The position numbers and the translations under genes are program-made. A DNA stretch of 64,000 nt from Fimbriimonadaceae bacterium (GTDB taxonomy: Bacteria > Armatimonadota > UBA10988). Below the pieces are notes generated by a model. The model did not search any database, was not told the DNA's origin, and worked only from the letters and a program-made list of their open reading frames with translations. How positions within the stretch are numbered: position 1 is the first letter of the stretch; each line of letters begins with the position of its first letter. The stretch is from positions 1 to 64,000 of the forward strand of contig JADZEX010000005.1 in assembly GCA_020850355.1 (NCBI GenBank), in the 5' to 3' direction. Below are positions 32,748-41,920 of the stretch, piece by piece.

Positions 32748-34730
32748 CTACTGCTCCCAGGTCAGCAGTTCGCCGACCGGCAGCGTCGCCGCCTGGCGGG
32801 CCCTGGCGTCCGCCGTCAGCCGCGCCCGGGCGGCGGCCGTCGCCGGCACCAGCCCCAGCCGCAGCTCCCAGCGGCCGGGCGCGCAACTGGCGGGCAGCGT
32901 GACCGGCCAGGCCAGCTCGACGCTGCGGCCGGCGGCCGGCTGCCAGCCACCCTGACTGGGCTCGAAGGGCAGCCAGGCGAGGTGCTCGCGTTGCACGCTG
33001 CGACTGCTGTTGTTCAGGAACGGCCCTCCGGCGCGGTGGACCAGCCACAGCAGCACCGCGCAGGGCTGGCCGGGCTGGCCCGCCACCAGTGTGGCGCCGA
33101 GCCGGGCCAGCGTGCGCGGCTTGAGGCCCACCAGCGACGGCGCCCCGGGCAGGCTGACAGCGCTGCTCAGCCGGGCCGTGGCGAGGCCCCAGCCGGCGCA
33201 CAGCGGAAAGGCCCGCGCGGCCTGCGGCTGGCTGCTGCCGAGGGTGACCTCGGCCGGCGTGGCCGCGTCGCGCAGGCGCAGGGTGAACTGCCCCATCTCC
33301 CAGGGCTGGCTGGCCAGCAGCGGATCCCAGAACGCCGCGTGGACCTCCCCGGCGGCGCTGGCGCGGGCCACGGTCGCCGTCAGGTTGGCTCGTCCGCGGG
33401 CGCTGTCGAGCTCGCCGAGCGGCTCGACGACCACGTCACGGCGGAACTCCTCGGCCACCTGCAGGTACCAGCAGGCCCAGGCCAGCTCGTCGCTGAGCAC
33501 CAGCAGGTGGCTGCCCGGGCCGGCTGCCCCGAGCGTCGCCCGCGCCAGGGTGGCGGCGCGGCGGTTGCCGGCCTGGTTGCAGCGGTCGAAGCCGACCCGC
33601 GCGGCGGCGCCGCCCTCGGGCGGGCTGGGCAGCAGCGGCAGCAGGCCGATGGCGATCCCCAGCAGCGTCGCCCGCGGCAGGTGGCGGCGCTGGTCGCTCA
33701 GCCGGGCCCGCAGCCAGGCGGCGCCAGACCCGGCGGCGAGGGCGGTGACCAGGTACAGCGGCAGCGCATAGTTGCTGCGGTCGCCCACCTTGTAGGCGGC
33801 GGCGAAGCCCAGGGCGCTGAGGCCCAGGCCGAGCCAGCACCAGCCCAACGGCCGCCGCGCGCGGTCGAGGGTGAGCAGCCCGAGCAGCCCCAGCGGCACC
33901 GCCCAGCGCAGGTCGTAGTACCAGAAGAAGAGCGTAACCCTGGCGTAGCGCAGCATGTCGGGCAGGCTGGAGCTGCCCAACAGCCCACGGTAGCTGCGGC
34001 CGCTGACGTGGGCCAGGAAGCGGTCGACCGTGCTCGGATCGCCCCAGTTGAGCGCCGGCTGCAGCGCGGCCCGGACCGGCAGGTAGGCGTACAGCCCGAG
34101 CGGCGGCAGCGCCCAGCCGGCGATCCGCGCCAGCGCCGGCAGCAGACCGGGCCGGGGACGGGCGGTTAGCAGCAGCAGCACGGTGCCGGGCGCCAGCAGG
34201 ACCGTCGACAGGTGATGCGCCAGGCCGGCGCCGTAGAGCAGGCCGATCACGTTCAGCCAGCGCTGGTCGCGAGTCCGGAGCCACTCCTGGTGGGCCGCCA
34301 GGTTGGCCGCCAGCAGCAGCAGGTGCAGCGCGTAGACCTCGGCAATCACGGCCTGTGACCAGAACGCCGCGGCGAACAGCAGGGCGGTGCCGGCGAACCA
34401 GCCAGCGGCGTGGTCATCGGTCGCAGCGCGGACCTGCCAGGTCACCAGCCCGACGCACAGCGCCGCGGCCAGCACGGACAGGAAGCCGACCTGCCAGGCG
34501 TAGCTGCCGCCCGGCAGCAGCCCGGTGACGGCCTTGGCCAGCAGCAGGTAGAGCGGATAGCCGCTGGGATGCGCGATCCCCCAGACTCGCGCCACGGCGG
34601 CCAGTTCGCCGCAGTCGCCGCCAAAGGTGACGGTCGGGGCGCTGGTCAAGGCATAGAGCACCACCGCCGCACTGGCGGTGGCGACGGCGAGCAGCGACAA
34701 GCGGGGACGACGGGTCCGCACGTTCTTCAC
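32748..34730 (-). CDS. DUF2723 family membrane protein (predicted glycosyltransferase)
   Basis: 660 residues. The first 450 contain about ten hydrophobic segments. The N-terminal DUF2723 signature is clear: a first helix followed by TSAPTVTFGGDCGELAAVAR, then GIAHPSGYPLYLLLAKAV. Such proteins are GT-C-like membrane enzymes related to protein-O-mannosyltransferases; the acidic residues in GGDCGEL occupy the expected catalytic loop. The C-terminal 200 residues are soluble and probably periplasmic. GTG 34730 overlaps the upstream MFS stop (GTGA). Position between the MFS gene and cpaA suggests a link to surface glycans or pilus glycosylation, but that is inference. Confidence 0.82.
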   Translation of the reverse strand: MKNVRTRRPRLSLLAVATASAAVVLYALTSAPTVTFGGDCGELAAVARVWGIAHPSGYPLYLLLAKAVTGLLPGGSYAWQVGFLSVLAAALCVGLVTWQVRAATDDHAAGWFAGTALLFAAAFWSQAVIAEVYALHLLLLAANLAAHQEWLRTRDQRWLNVIGLLYGAGLAHHLSTVLLAPGTVLLLLTARPRPGLLPALARIAGWALPPLGLYAYLPVRAALQPALNWGDPSTVDRFLAHVSGRSYRGLLGSSSLPDMLRYARVTLFFWYYDLRWAVPLGLLGLLTLDRARRPLGWCWLGLGLSALGFAAAYKVGDRSNYALPLYLVTALAAGSGAAWLRARLSDQRRHLPRATLLGIAIGLLPLLPSPPEGGAAARVGFDRCNQAGNRRAATLARATLGAAGPGSHLLVLSDELAWACWYLQVAEEFRRDVVVEPLGELDSARGRANLTATVARASAAGEVHAAFWDPLLASQPWEMGQFTLRLRDAATPAEVTLGSSQPQAARAFPLCAGWGLATARLSSAVSLPGAPSLVGLKPRTLARLGATLVAGQPGQPCAVLLWLVHRAGGPFLNNSSRSVQREHLAWLPFEPSQGGWQPAAGRSVELAWPVTLPASCAPGRWELRLGLVPATAAARARLTADARARQAATLPVGELLTWEQ

Positions 34731-36013
34731 CCTGTCGGTTCTTCGACACCGGCCGGCGCGGCATGCTGTGACGGCGCGGTGACAACCTGCTCGCTAACCT
34801 GCGGCGCCGGCTCCCGGATCGTCAACCAGGCCAGCAGTTGGACCCCCAGATGGAGCAGTCCGCCGACCCAGAACGCCGCGTAGACGCCCTCGCGGGAGGT
34901 CAACCAGGCGAGCCGCCCGGCGCTCGAAGCGTCGCTCAAGTGGCCGGCCAGCAGGTTGCCCAGAACCCCGCCGACTCCGCCGACCAGCGAGTTGACGACG
35001 GTCTGACCGCTGGCCCGCTGGGAGTTCGGCACGGTCCGCGCGAGGTAGGCGATGGTGCCGATATGGACCGCCCCGAAGGCCAGCGCGTGAAGCGGCTGGA
35101 CGAGCGTCCAGACGACCCACGGCGGCAGCGGCTGGCCGAGCAGCAGCAGCCGCAGGGTGCGGCCGGCGAAGCCCCACAGCAGCAGCCGCCGCACGCCGTA
35201 GCGCCGCAGCAGCCAGGTGCCGCCGATCATGAAGAAGGTCTCGGCGACCACCCCGACCGAAACGCAGGCCCCTTTCCAGCGGTCGCCGACGCCGATGTCG
35301 TCGAGGTAGAGCCCCAGGAAGAGGTAGTAGACCATGTTGGCCGCGCCGCCGATCAGCAGCAGGGCGGTCAACGACTTCAGGCCGGGCAGGCGCAGCACCG
35401 CCAGCACATGGCGGTCGGTCGGCCCGCTGCCACGGAGGTGGGCGACCTCCGGGATGGTCGCCGCGCGCGCCGCGAAGAGCAGACCGAACAGCAACATGCC
35501 GAGGTAGACCAGCGCCAGGCGCCCGATCGGATCGCTGCGGCCCTCCGGGGGCAGCAGCAAGGGGAAGCCGGTGGCGGCGACGATGAAGCCGATGCTGCCC
35601 CACTTGCGCAGCCGGCTGTAGTTCACGGCGCCCTGGTCGCCGCGGGCGTGCAGGTTGTCGAGGCAGAGCGCATCGGCCAGCGGGATCTGCGCCGAGCGGC
35701 CCAGGCTGGTCAGCGATCCAAGCAGCAGGAACGCCAGCAGGCTGCGAAACAGCCAGTGCGCCGGCAGCACCACCGCCGTGAGCAGGGCACAGACCGCCAG
35801 CCAGCGGCGCTTGTGACCGTGCCGGTCGGCGAGGTAGCCGATCACCAGCGGCGCGGCGATGGCGAAGGCGCTGCCCAGCGCGCTGATCTGCCCGAGGTCG
35901 GCATCGCTCAGGCCGACCCGCTTGAGGTAGAGCGTGTGAAAGGTGTTCTGCAACGCGATGGGGCAGAACAGCAGGAAGTAGAGCTGCTTGAAGCGGCGGT
36001 CATCGGCGGCCAA
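34727..36013 (-). CDS. MFS transporter (MFS_1-like / phenylpropionate-transporter type)
   Basis: 428 residues with about 12 membrane segments. The N-terminus (LYFLLFCPIALQNTFHTLYLKRVG) and the motif-A loop GYLADRHGHKRRWLAV resemble the HcaT/LacY-like group, as does RLRKWGSIGFIVAATG in the middle. The only start before the first helix is TTG 36013, immediately after the glycoside hydrolase stop, so translational coupling is likely. The end overlaps the DUF2723 gene by 4 bp. Because it lies between secreted glycoside hydrolases and a membrane glycosyltransferase, it may import oligosaccharide products; its substrate is not predictable from sequence. Confidence 0.8.
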   Translation of the reverse strand: MAADDRRFKQLYFLLFCPIALQNTFHTLYLKRVGLSDADLGQISALGSAFAIAAPLVIGYLADRHGHKRRWLAVCALLTAVVLPAHWLFRSLLAFLLLGSLTSLGRSAQIPLADALCLDNLHARGDQGAVNYSRLRKWGSIGFIVAATGFPLLLPPEGRSDPIGRLALVYLGMLLFGLLFAARAATIPEVAHLRGSGPTDRHVLAVLRLPGLKSLTALLLIGGAANMVYYLFLGLYLDDIGVGDRWKGACVSVGVVAETFFMIGGTWLLRRYGVRRLLLWGFAGRTLRLLLLGQPLPPWVVWTLVQPLHALAFGAVHIGTIAYLARTVPNSQRASGQTVVNSLVGGVGGVLGNLLAGHLSDASSAGRLAWLTSREGVYAAFWVGGLLHLGVQLLAWLTIREPAPQVSEQVVTAPSQHAAPAGVEEPTG

Positions 36014-36018
36014 CGGCG

Positions 36019-38547
36019 TCAGTCCCGGCTCAGAAGATACCAGAGAGTGGCCGCCGGTGGTCCGACTCGCAGCAGATTCCCGGTCACTGGCAGCTCGCCG
36101 GCCGGCTGCCCATCGCCGCGCAGGGTCTGACAGCGCCAGCCGCTGCCCGGCAGCCGCAACGTCGCTTGGACCGGCTCGGCCACCGTCGGCCCGGCGCCCC
36201 AGTCGGGTTGCACCGCGCTGCGGTCGGGACGGTAGCGCATCCCAGCGTTCTCGACCCGCGCCAGCACCGTCAACAACGCCCGCCGGCTGCGGTCCAGGGG
36301 CAAGCCGTCGAGGGCCACCAGACTGAGCTGCGCGTAGTCGCGCAGCGTGCCTGGGGCGACTGCCACCTGCAGGTCACCGAGCTCGAACTGCCGCCCGCCG
36401 ACGGTCCCGAGCAGCAGCCGCAGCGCCGGGGCGACGACCTGCAAGGTGGGCTGCGCGCCGCGGTCCCAGCGGATTTCACCGCTGTCGCTGCGAAACTGCG
36501 CGGCCCCGGCGGCGGGTGGCGGCGGCGGCTCGCCCGGGCCGAAGGCGACGGCCAGGCGGTGCTGCCAGGCGCCCAGGGGCGACCAGCCCGCGGCGGCCCA
36601 ACGGTCCGGAGCGCCGCGCCAGGCCTGCCCGACCTGCCCGGCCGCCAGGCCGGACTCGGGCAGCGGCAGCGTCACCCCGCGCCGGGCCGGCTGCACCAGG
36701 CCTTGCCGGAACAACAGCGCCGCGGCCGGCAGAGCGGCCAACTGCCCGGCGTGCCCGGTGTCGGCAAAGGCGCTGCTGATGCGGTCGTGCCCGTACTGGC
36801 GCTGGAAGTTGTACCAGGAGTAGTCGGCCACGGCTGCCCAGTTCTGATAGGCCGCCAGCAGCGCCAGCATTGGAAACGTCTCAGCGGCGTGGTCGTTGGG
36901 CGGATTGAGGTCGAACTCGGTGACCGCGAAAGGCTTGCCGGCCACCCGCCACATCGCCAGCCGCTCCAGTTCGCCAAAGGCGGCACCCACCAGGGACTCG
37001 TTCCGGACCGTCCAGACCGCGGCCGCCCCGGCGCCCTCCCGGCGGGGGTGGCGGGGGTAGCCGTGCAGGTCGATCAGGTCGCCGAGCTGCTGCTCTCGTT
37101 GCAGGCCGAGCAGCCCGCCGTAGCTGGCCTGGGTCTGGTAGACCAAGGCCAGAGCGCCGAGCTCGTCCTTGACCAGTCGCCGGAGCCGGGCGTAGGTCTG
37201 CCTTTCGAGCTGCGCCAGGAACTCCAGCCAGTCGGCAGCGCGAGTCCGGTTGGCGACATCGGCCGGCAGCGGGACTCGCCCTGCGGCGAGGTCCGCCGCG
37301 GGCGCCAGATCCGGGCTGCCGCGGCGCAGGACCGGCTCGCGCAGCTCGCACCAGCCGACGGTGTTGCCGCAGTTGACGTTCAGCCGCACCGGCCGCCCGG
37401 CCGGGTCAGCCAGTTGCCAGGCGACCTGCACTGGCTGCCAGTCGGCCTGCAGCGTCACCGCGACCGCCGCGCCGACCTGCTGCCAGGGCTCGGCCGCCTG
37501 CATCAACGAGAGCTCCAGCGACTGCCCCGGCGTGCCGCGCAGCAGCGCCGTGAAGGTGTAGGGTGTCGCGGCGGTTACCGCCAGTTGCGGACGCTGCAAC
37601 TGCAGGTGCCAGAACTCGCTCCCCACGGCAGTGCGCTCCCACCGCAGGCGGTCGGGAGTATCCGCCGGCCTGCTCAGCGTGGCCGCGCCGCCGGCGGTTT
37701 GAGTCACCCACCCGGCCAGCGCCGCAGCGCCTTCGCCCAGCAAGTTCGGCCCGCTGGCCGGCTCGACCCGCCAGGCCGCCTGCAGCGCCTCGCGGGAGCC
37801 GTAGCGTTGTCGCAACCAGGTTGCCCAGGCCTGCTCCAGCGGCGTGCGAACCGCCGGCGGCAGGGTGTGGTAACGCTCCTGGCCGCTGAAGATGCTGTTC
37901 TCGTTGTTCAACTCAATGATGGCGATCCCCGGCTCGCGGGCGTAGGAGCGGCCGGTGTAGGGGTTGCGATGCGTCAGCAGCTCGCGCGCGAAGCGTTCCT
38001 GCGAGGCGATGAACGGTTCGTACCACTGGTCGATCCCCTTGCCCATGCGGTCCCAACCAGGCGGCAGCCCGACGTAGCCGCGGGCGACGTGGAGGTTGAG
38101 GTCGATCCAGATCCCGTGCTGCAGCAGTTGGTGGACCAGGCGGTCCATCTGATCCAGCTTGGTCGGATCCAGGCTCTGCCGGTCCGCCGCCAGCAGGCCG
38201 TCCGGCGCGGTCGTGAAGTCGTAGTAGTGCAGCCGGATGAAGTTGATCCCGAGCTGTCGCAGCCGGGCAGCGATTGGCGTGACCAGCTCGGGCGGCGGCA
38301 TCACGTGCAGGTCGCAGAGGTTGCTGCCGAACAGCCGCACCACCTGTCCGCGGCCGTCGACGAGCTCCTCGCCCCGCGCCCGCAGCGGGCCGTGGGCGCC
38401 GGCCGGCTCGGGCGACAGGAAGGAGAGGTCGAGCGGGGAGCCGGCGGTCGACGCCGACGCCAGGTCAGGCACAACGAACGGGAACCACCCGGCATGGGGG
38501 TCGGCGTCGGCCAGGAGCAGGCAGCAGAGCAGGGTCTCAGCAAACAT
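36019..38547 (-). CDS. Secreted cellulase-family glycoside hydrolase with inserted carbohydrate-binding-like domain
   Basis: 842 residues. A short signal peptide (1-15) precedes a GH-A clan TIM barrel. LFGSNLCDLH, LGINFIRLHYYDF and IDLNLHVARGY are early barrel strands; AIIELNNENSIF holds the likely acid/base Glu216, and KPFAVTEFDLNPPN the likely nucleophile Glu544. Between them, about residues 285-410 form a beta-sandwich-like stretch (TPYTFTALLRG, LELSLMQA, VNCGNTVGWCELREPVL) similar to CBM4/9-like modules. That places a carbohydrate-binding-like domain inside the barrel. The C-terminal 240 residues are additional beta domains. ATG 38547 has GGAG at 8 nt. Substrate uncertain; beta-glucan or beta-mannan is plausible for the clan. 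Confidence 0.8.
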   Translation of the reverse strand: MFAETLLCCLLLADADPHAGWFPFVVPDLASASTAGSPLDLSFLSPEPAGAHGPLRARGEELVDGRGQVVRLFGSNLCDLHVMPPPELVTPIAARLRQLGINFIRLHYYDFTTAPDGLLAADRQSLDPTKLDQMDRLVHQLLQHGIWIDLNLHVARGYVGLPPGWDRMGKGIDQWYEPFIASQERFARELLTHRNPYTGRSYAREPGIAIIELNNENSIFSGQERYHTLPPAVRTPLEQAWATWLRQRYGSREALQAAWRVEPASGPNLLGEGAAALAGWVTQTAGGAATLSRPADTPDRLRWERTAVGSEFWHLQLQRPQLAVTAATPYTFTALLRGTPGQSLELSLMQAAEPWQQVGAAVAVTLQADWQPVQVAWQLADPAGRPVRLNVNCGNTVGWCELREPVLRRGSPDLAPAADLAAGRVPLPADVANRTRAADWLEFLAQLERQTYARLRRLVKDELGALALVYQTQASYGGLLGLQREQQLGDLIDLHGYPRHPRREGAGAAAVWTVRNESLVGAAFGELERLAMWRVAGKPFAVTEFDLNPPNDHAAETFPMLALLAAYQNWAAVADYSWYNFQRQYGHDRISSAFADTGHAGQLAALPAAALLFRQGLVQPARRGVTLPLPESGLAAGQVGQAWRGAPDRWAAAGWSPLGAWQHRLAVAFGPGEPPPPPAAGAAQFRSDSGEIRWDRGAQPTLQVVAPALRLLLGTVGGRQFELGDLQVAVAPGTLRDYAQLSLVALDGLPLDRSRRALLTVLARVENAGMRYRPDRSAVQPDWGAGPTVAEPVQATLRLPGSGWRCQTLRGDGQPAGELPVTGNLLRVGPPAATLWYLLSRD

Positions 38548-38595
38548 CCACGGGCTCCGCCGGCGGGCTTCCCCGACCCGCCCGGCCGTCCTGCC

Positions 38596-41500
38596 TTAGC
38601 GAGCGCCCTCGAACACGTACAGGTAGATCGCGCCCGGCGGCAAGCCGCCGGCCGGGGCGCCGCTGGCCGGCCCGAGTCGCAAGCTGCCGTCGGCGCCCAG
38701 CGCACTCGGCGGCACGGCCTGGCTGCGCAGCGTGACGTCCTCCCGCTGGAGGTTGTTGGCGCGCGGGTTGGCCGCCAGTTGGTGCAGCACCACGCTGCGC
38801 GCCGCTCGGAACGGCAAGTGCACCGTGAGCGGGGTGAAGCCATCGCCGAAGTCGGTGCCGTCGTGTTGCCCGTCGAGCTTGCGCGAGAGCAGGAAGACCG
38901 CCCAGCGGTCGCCGTCGCGGAAGGCGTAGGCGCCGACCAGCGGCAGCTCGCGGTCACCGCGCCGGTAGCTCGGCCCGCTCTCGACGGTCGCCGTGACCAG
39001 GTCGCCGCGCGCCTCGCGGTTGCGCAGGGTCATCGCCAGCCAGCCGGGTGAGGGGCGGAAGCCGTTGGCCATCGTCGTGTGACTGTGCCACTCCCGGCCT
39101 TGCCCGAACACGAAGTAGTTCTGGGCGACCCAGCCGTAGGCGCCGGCACTCAGGAAGGTGTCCAGCGCGGCGACGGCCATGGCTTGCGATTTGCCGTACC
39201 GCTCGGCCACCGCCACCAACTCCGGACCGGCCTGGCCGGGCACGTAGAAGCCGCTCGGCCCGCCTTCGTAGGCCGTCAGCTCGTACTGCACCCCGCGCGC
39301 CGCGAGGGTCTCGCGCGCCTGCGCCTTCTTGGCGAAGGCCGGTTGGCAGCCGGTCAGGTAGGCCACCAGGGTCTCCTGCACCCCGTGGTCGTCGAACGTC
39401 GCGGGCGACTTGTCGCCGGTCTCCCACTTCGGCCCGACGTAGGTGGCGTAGCCCAGGTGCGCTGCCGGCTCGCACACAGTGTGCGCCAGCTCGGCGTACC
39501 AGTTGCGCCCATCGCCGGCGTCCCACTGGGCCTCGTAGCCGCCTCCCAGGCTGAGCTTCAGCTTGCCCTTGGAGGCTGGCCAGTCAGGACTGCCGGTCAG
39601 CGCCTGGCCGAGGAAGCGCTGCGCGAAGCAGCCGTACTCGCGGCCGCCCTGCCAGACGTGCGAGAAGCGCCCAAAGCCCTCGAAGCCGTAGCCCGCGGCG
39701 CCGTTGTGCCAGGTCTCGTTGCCATACTCCAAGACCACCTCGGCGAAGTCGTCGAGCCAGGGCCGCGGGTGGCCGCGCTGCTGCACGCGCAGCCAGGCGT
39801 AGGGCTTGCCGGCCGGCGTGTCGCGAGCCGGGTCCCAGGGCGCCGCGAGGTACTCCAGCAGCCCGGGCCACTCGGCTTCGGTGAAGTAGACCTGCAAGGT
39901 CAGCCAGGGCTTCATGCGGGTGGCCGGGCGATCGCCGGTGCGGAACGCCGTCTCCAGGGCGACCGGCAGCGAGAGGTCGCTGGTGGCCTCGAAACCGGTG
40001 TACCAGCTGATGTTGACCTGTGTCTCGCCGTGGCCGCTCAGCAGCGCCTGCAGGCTGGACTGGTTGAAGAGCGGGCCAAACAGCCGCAGGTGCCCCTTCG
40101 GGCCGCTGGTCGGCTGGCAGGCCAGGAGGGACTGCACGATGGTGGCGTTGGGCACCAGGCGCTGCTCGCGCTCGGCGACGGTGTCGGCCCGGAACAGCCG
40201 CAGGTTGTCCAGCCAGAGGGTGCCCGGCCCCTGCACCGTCAGGGTCGGCCCGAACACCGCGCCGCCCTGTGGCCGTTCGGCGGGCGCGGTGAAGTCGCAG
40301 GTGTAGCGCGCCCAGGCGCCACTCACCGTGAAGGCCTGGCGCAAGGCCTGGTAGGCGGGGTGGCCGAACGAGAAGGCGACCTGACCGCCACGGCCGAGCC
40401 CGTCCTGGCGCAGCCAGCCCTCGAAGCGGTAGCTGCAACCGGGCTCCAGTTGGCCGTACCAGTGGTCGTCCTGGCCCTTGACTCCGGTGAAGGGCACCTG
40501 GTAGATGGCCGCCTCACCGTCGCCGATGGTCGCCCGCAGGCAGGTCTCACCGGGCAGCCGCAGCTCCGTCGGCAGCGGCTGGGGGTGCGCCACGAGGGCG
40601 AACTGCACCGGGGCGCCGCGGCGCTGCCACCACCAGCCGGGCTGGCCGTTGTTGGCGATCGTGCGCACCCGCGGGTTGACCCAGCGCATGTCGAAATCGC
40701 GGCAGGCGCGGTCCAGGAAGACATAGTCGTGGACCCGCAACTCGGGCCCCGGGCCCTGCAGAATCACCCGCTGTTGCTGCTGCGCGCCGGGCACTTCGCT
40801 GCGCTGCACGCGGTAACCCACCACGTCGGCCGACGGGCTGGGCTGCCAGGTGAGGGTCACCGAACCGTTGTTGGCGACCGCCTGCAACCCGGCCGGTGGC
40901 TGCGGAGCGGTCTTGTCCTGGGCGTCCTGCGGCGGGGCGGGCGGGTTCAGCAGCAGGTCGCGGAAGTCGCTCCGGCCGGCCGCGTCGGTGACCGTCAAGC
41001 GCACCGTGCCGCTGGCCGGGCTGGTCTGCGGGGTGCCCGACAGGCGGCCGCTGGCGGGCTCGAAGCGCACTCCGGCCGGCGGGTTCCAGGGCTGCCCGCC
41101 GGCGCTCAGCGTCCAACGGAAGGGCGCCGTGCCGCCGCTGACGCGCGGTTGCCAGCCGCCGCCCCAGGGGCCATAGGCCTGGCCGGCCTGGAACGGTGCC
41201 AGGCCGTTGAAGTGGTCGTTTCGCTCGACGAAGATCCGCGGCCCCGCGTCGGCGTTGGCGGCGGGCGTGGCGCTGACCTCGGCGCAGGGAGCCGAGGCGT
41301 TGCCGTTGGCGTCGAGGGCCACCACGGTGTACCAGACGGGGCGCCCGTTCTCCTGACTCCAGACATCGGTGTGGCGCAGCGTGCCGCGCAGTTCGCTGAT
41401 GCCGTGGGGGGTCACCCAACTCTGCGCCAGCCAGCCGCCCTGCGGGCAACCGGGCGCGCCGGCCGGCAGCACGGTGTCGCTGCGGATCAGCTTCGCCTGC

Positions 41501-41898
41501 GCCGCGTTGCTGAGGTCGAGGTAATCGCCCTGCAACGGCACGTCGGCGCCGGCGGCGTCAGCCAGGCGGTAGACCCGGACCTGGGCCCCGCTGAACAGGC
41601 CGCTGTTCCAGAGGTCCCACTGCGTCGTGCCGCCGCGGTCGACCTCGAACCAGTTCGGCCCGGCGGCCGCCACGCGGAACAGCTTGCGCAGCCGGAACGG
41701 CTCGTTGCCGGAGTTGGCGATCAGGTTGTTGGCAGCGTAGCTGACGGCCCCGATGTCGCCCAGCCCGTTGACGCCGATCGGCGGCACGCGCGGCGCCGGC
41801 TGGACCACGGTCGGGCCGACGCGGACCACCGCCGCGGTGTCCGGCGCGGCCAGTAGCGGCACCACCCACCCGAGCAGCCAGACCGCCTGCCGGACCAT
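38596..41898 (-). CDS. Large secreted glycoside-hydrolase-like protein with Ig-like and fibronectin III domains
   Basis: 1100 residues. A signal peptide (about 1-18) is followed by beta-rich regions. An Ig/cadherin-like putative domain at 230-320 contains GTAPFRWTLSAGG and RLSGTPQTSPASGTVRLTVTD. A fibronectin III domain at about 335-370 has PAGLQAVANNGSVTLTWQPS. A CBM4/9-like domain follows at about 440-560 (CLRATIGDGEAAIYQVPF; GSYRFEGWLR-like). A catalytic-type region near 700-960 has VVLEYGNETWHNG, the acid/base context of GH-A enzymes. The nucleophile is probably in YELTAYEGGPSG. ATG 41898 has GGGAGG at 7 nt. It lies 48 bp upstream of the other glycoside hydrolase. Closest to alpha-L-arabinofuranosidase-like enzymes by eye; the family is not certain. 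Confidence 0.7.
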   Translation of the reverse strand: MVRQAVWLLGWVVPLLAAPDTAAVVRVGPTVVQPAPRVPPIGVNGLGDIGAVSYAANNLIANSGNEPFRLRKLFRVAAAGPNWFEVDRGGTTQWDLWNSGLFSGAQVRVYRLADAAGADVPLQGDYLDLSNAAQAKLIRSDTVLPAGAPGCPQGGWLAQSWVTPHGISELRGTLRHTDVWSQENGRPVWYTVVALDANGNASAPCAEVSATPAANADAGPRIFVERNDHFNGLAPFQAGQAYGPWGGGWQPRVSGGTAPFRWTLSAGGQPWNPPAGVRFEPASGRLSGTPQTSPASGTVRLTVTDAAGRSDFRDLLLNPPAPPQDAQDKTAPQPPAGLQAVANNGSVTLTWQPSPSADVVGYRVQRSEVPGAQQQQRVILQGPGPELRVHDYVFLDRACRDFDMRWVNPRVRTIANNGQPGWWWQRRGAPVQFALVAHPQPLPTELRLPGETCLRATIGDGEAAIYQVPFTGVKGQDDHWYGQLEPGCSYRFEGWLRQDGLGRGGQVAFSFGHPAYQALRQAFTVSGAWARYTCDFTAPAERPQGGAVFGPTLTVQGPGTLWLDNLRLFRADTVAEREQRLVPNATIVQSLLACQPTSGPKGHLRLFGPLFNQSSLQALLSGHGETQVNISWYTGFEATSDLSLPVALETAFRTGDRPATRMKPWLTLQVYFTEAEWPGLLEYLAAPWDPARDTPAGKPYAWLRVQQRGHPRPWLDDFAEVVLEYGNETWHNGAAGYGFEGFGRFSHVWQGGREYGCFAQRFLGQALTGSPDWPASKGKLKLSLGGGYEAQWDAGDGRNWYAELAHTVCEPAAHLGYATYVGPKWETGDKSPATFDDHGVQETLVAYLTGCQPAFAKKAQARETLAARGVQYELTAYEGGPSGFYVPGQAGPELVAVAERYGKSQAMAVAALDTFLSAGAYGWVAQNYFVFGQGREWHSHTTMANGFRPSPGWLAMTLRNREARGDLVTATVESGPSYRRGDRELPLVGAYAFRDGDRWAVFLLSRKLDGQHDGTDFGDGFTPLTVHLPFRAARSVVLHQLAANPRANNLQREDVTLRSQAVPPSALGADGSLRLGPASGAPAGGLPPGAIYLYVFEGAR

Positions 41899-41920
41899 CG
41901 CGAGCCTCCCCGGCCGCCGC

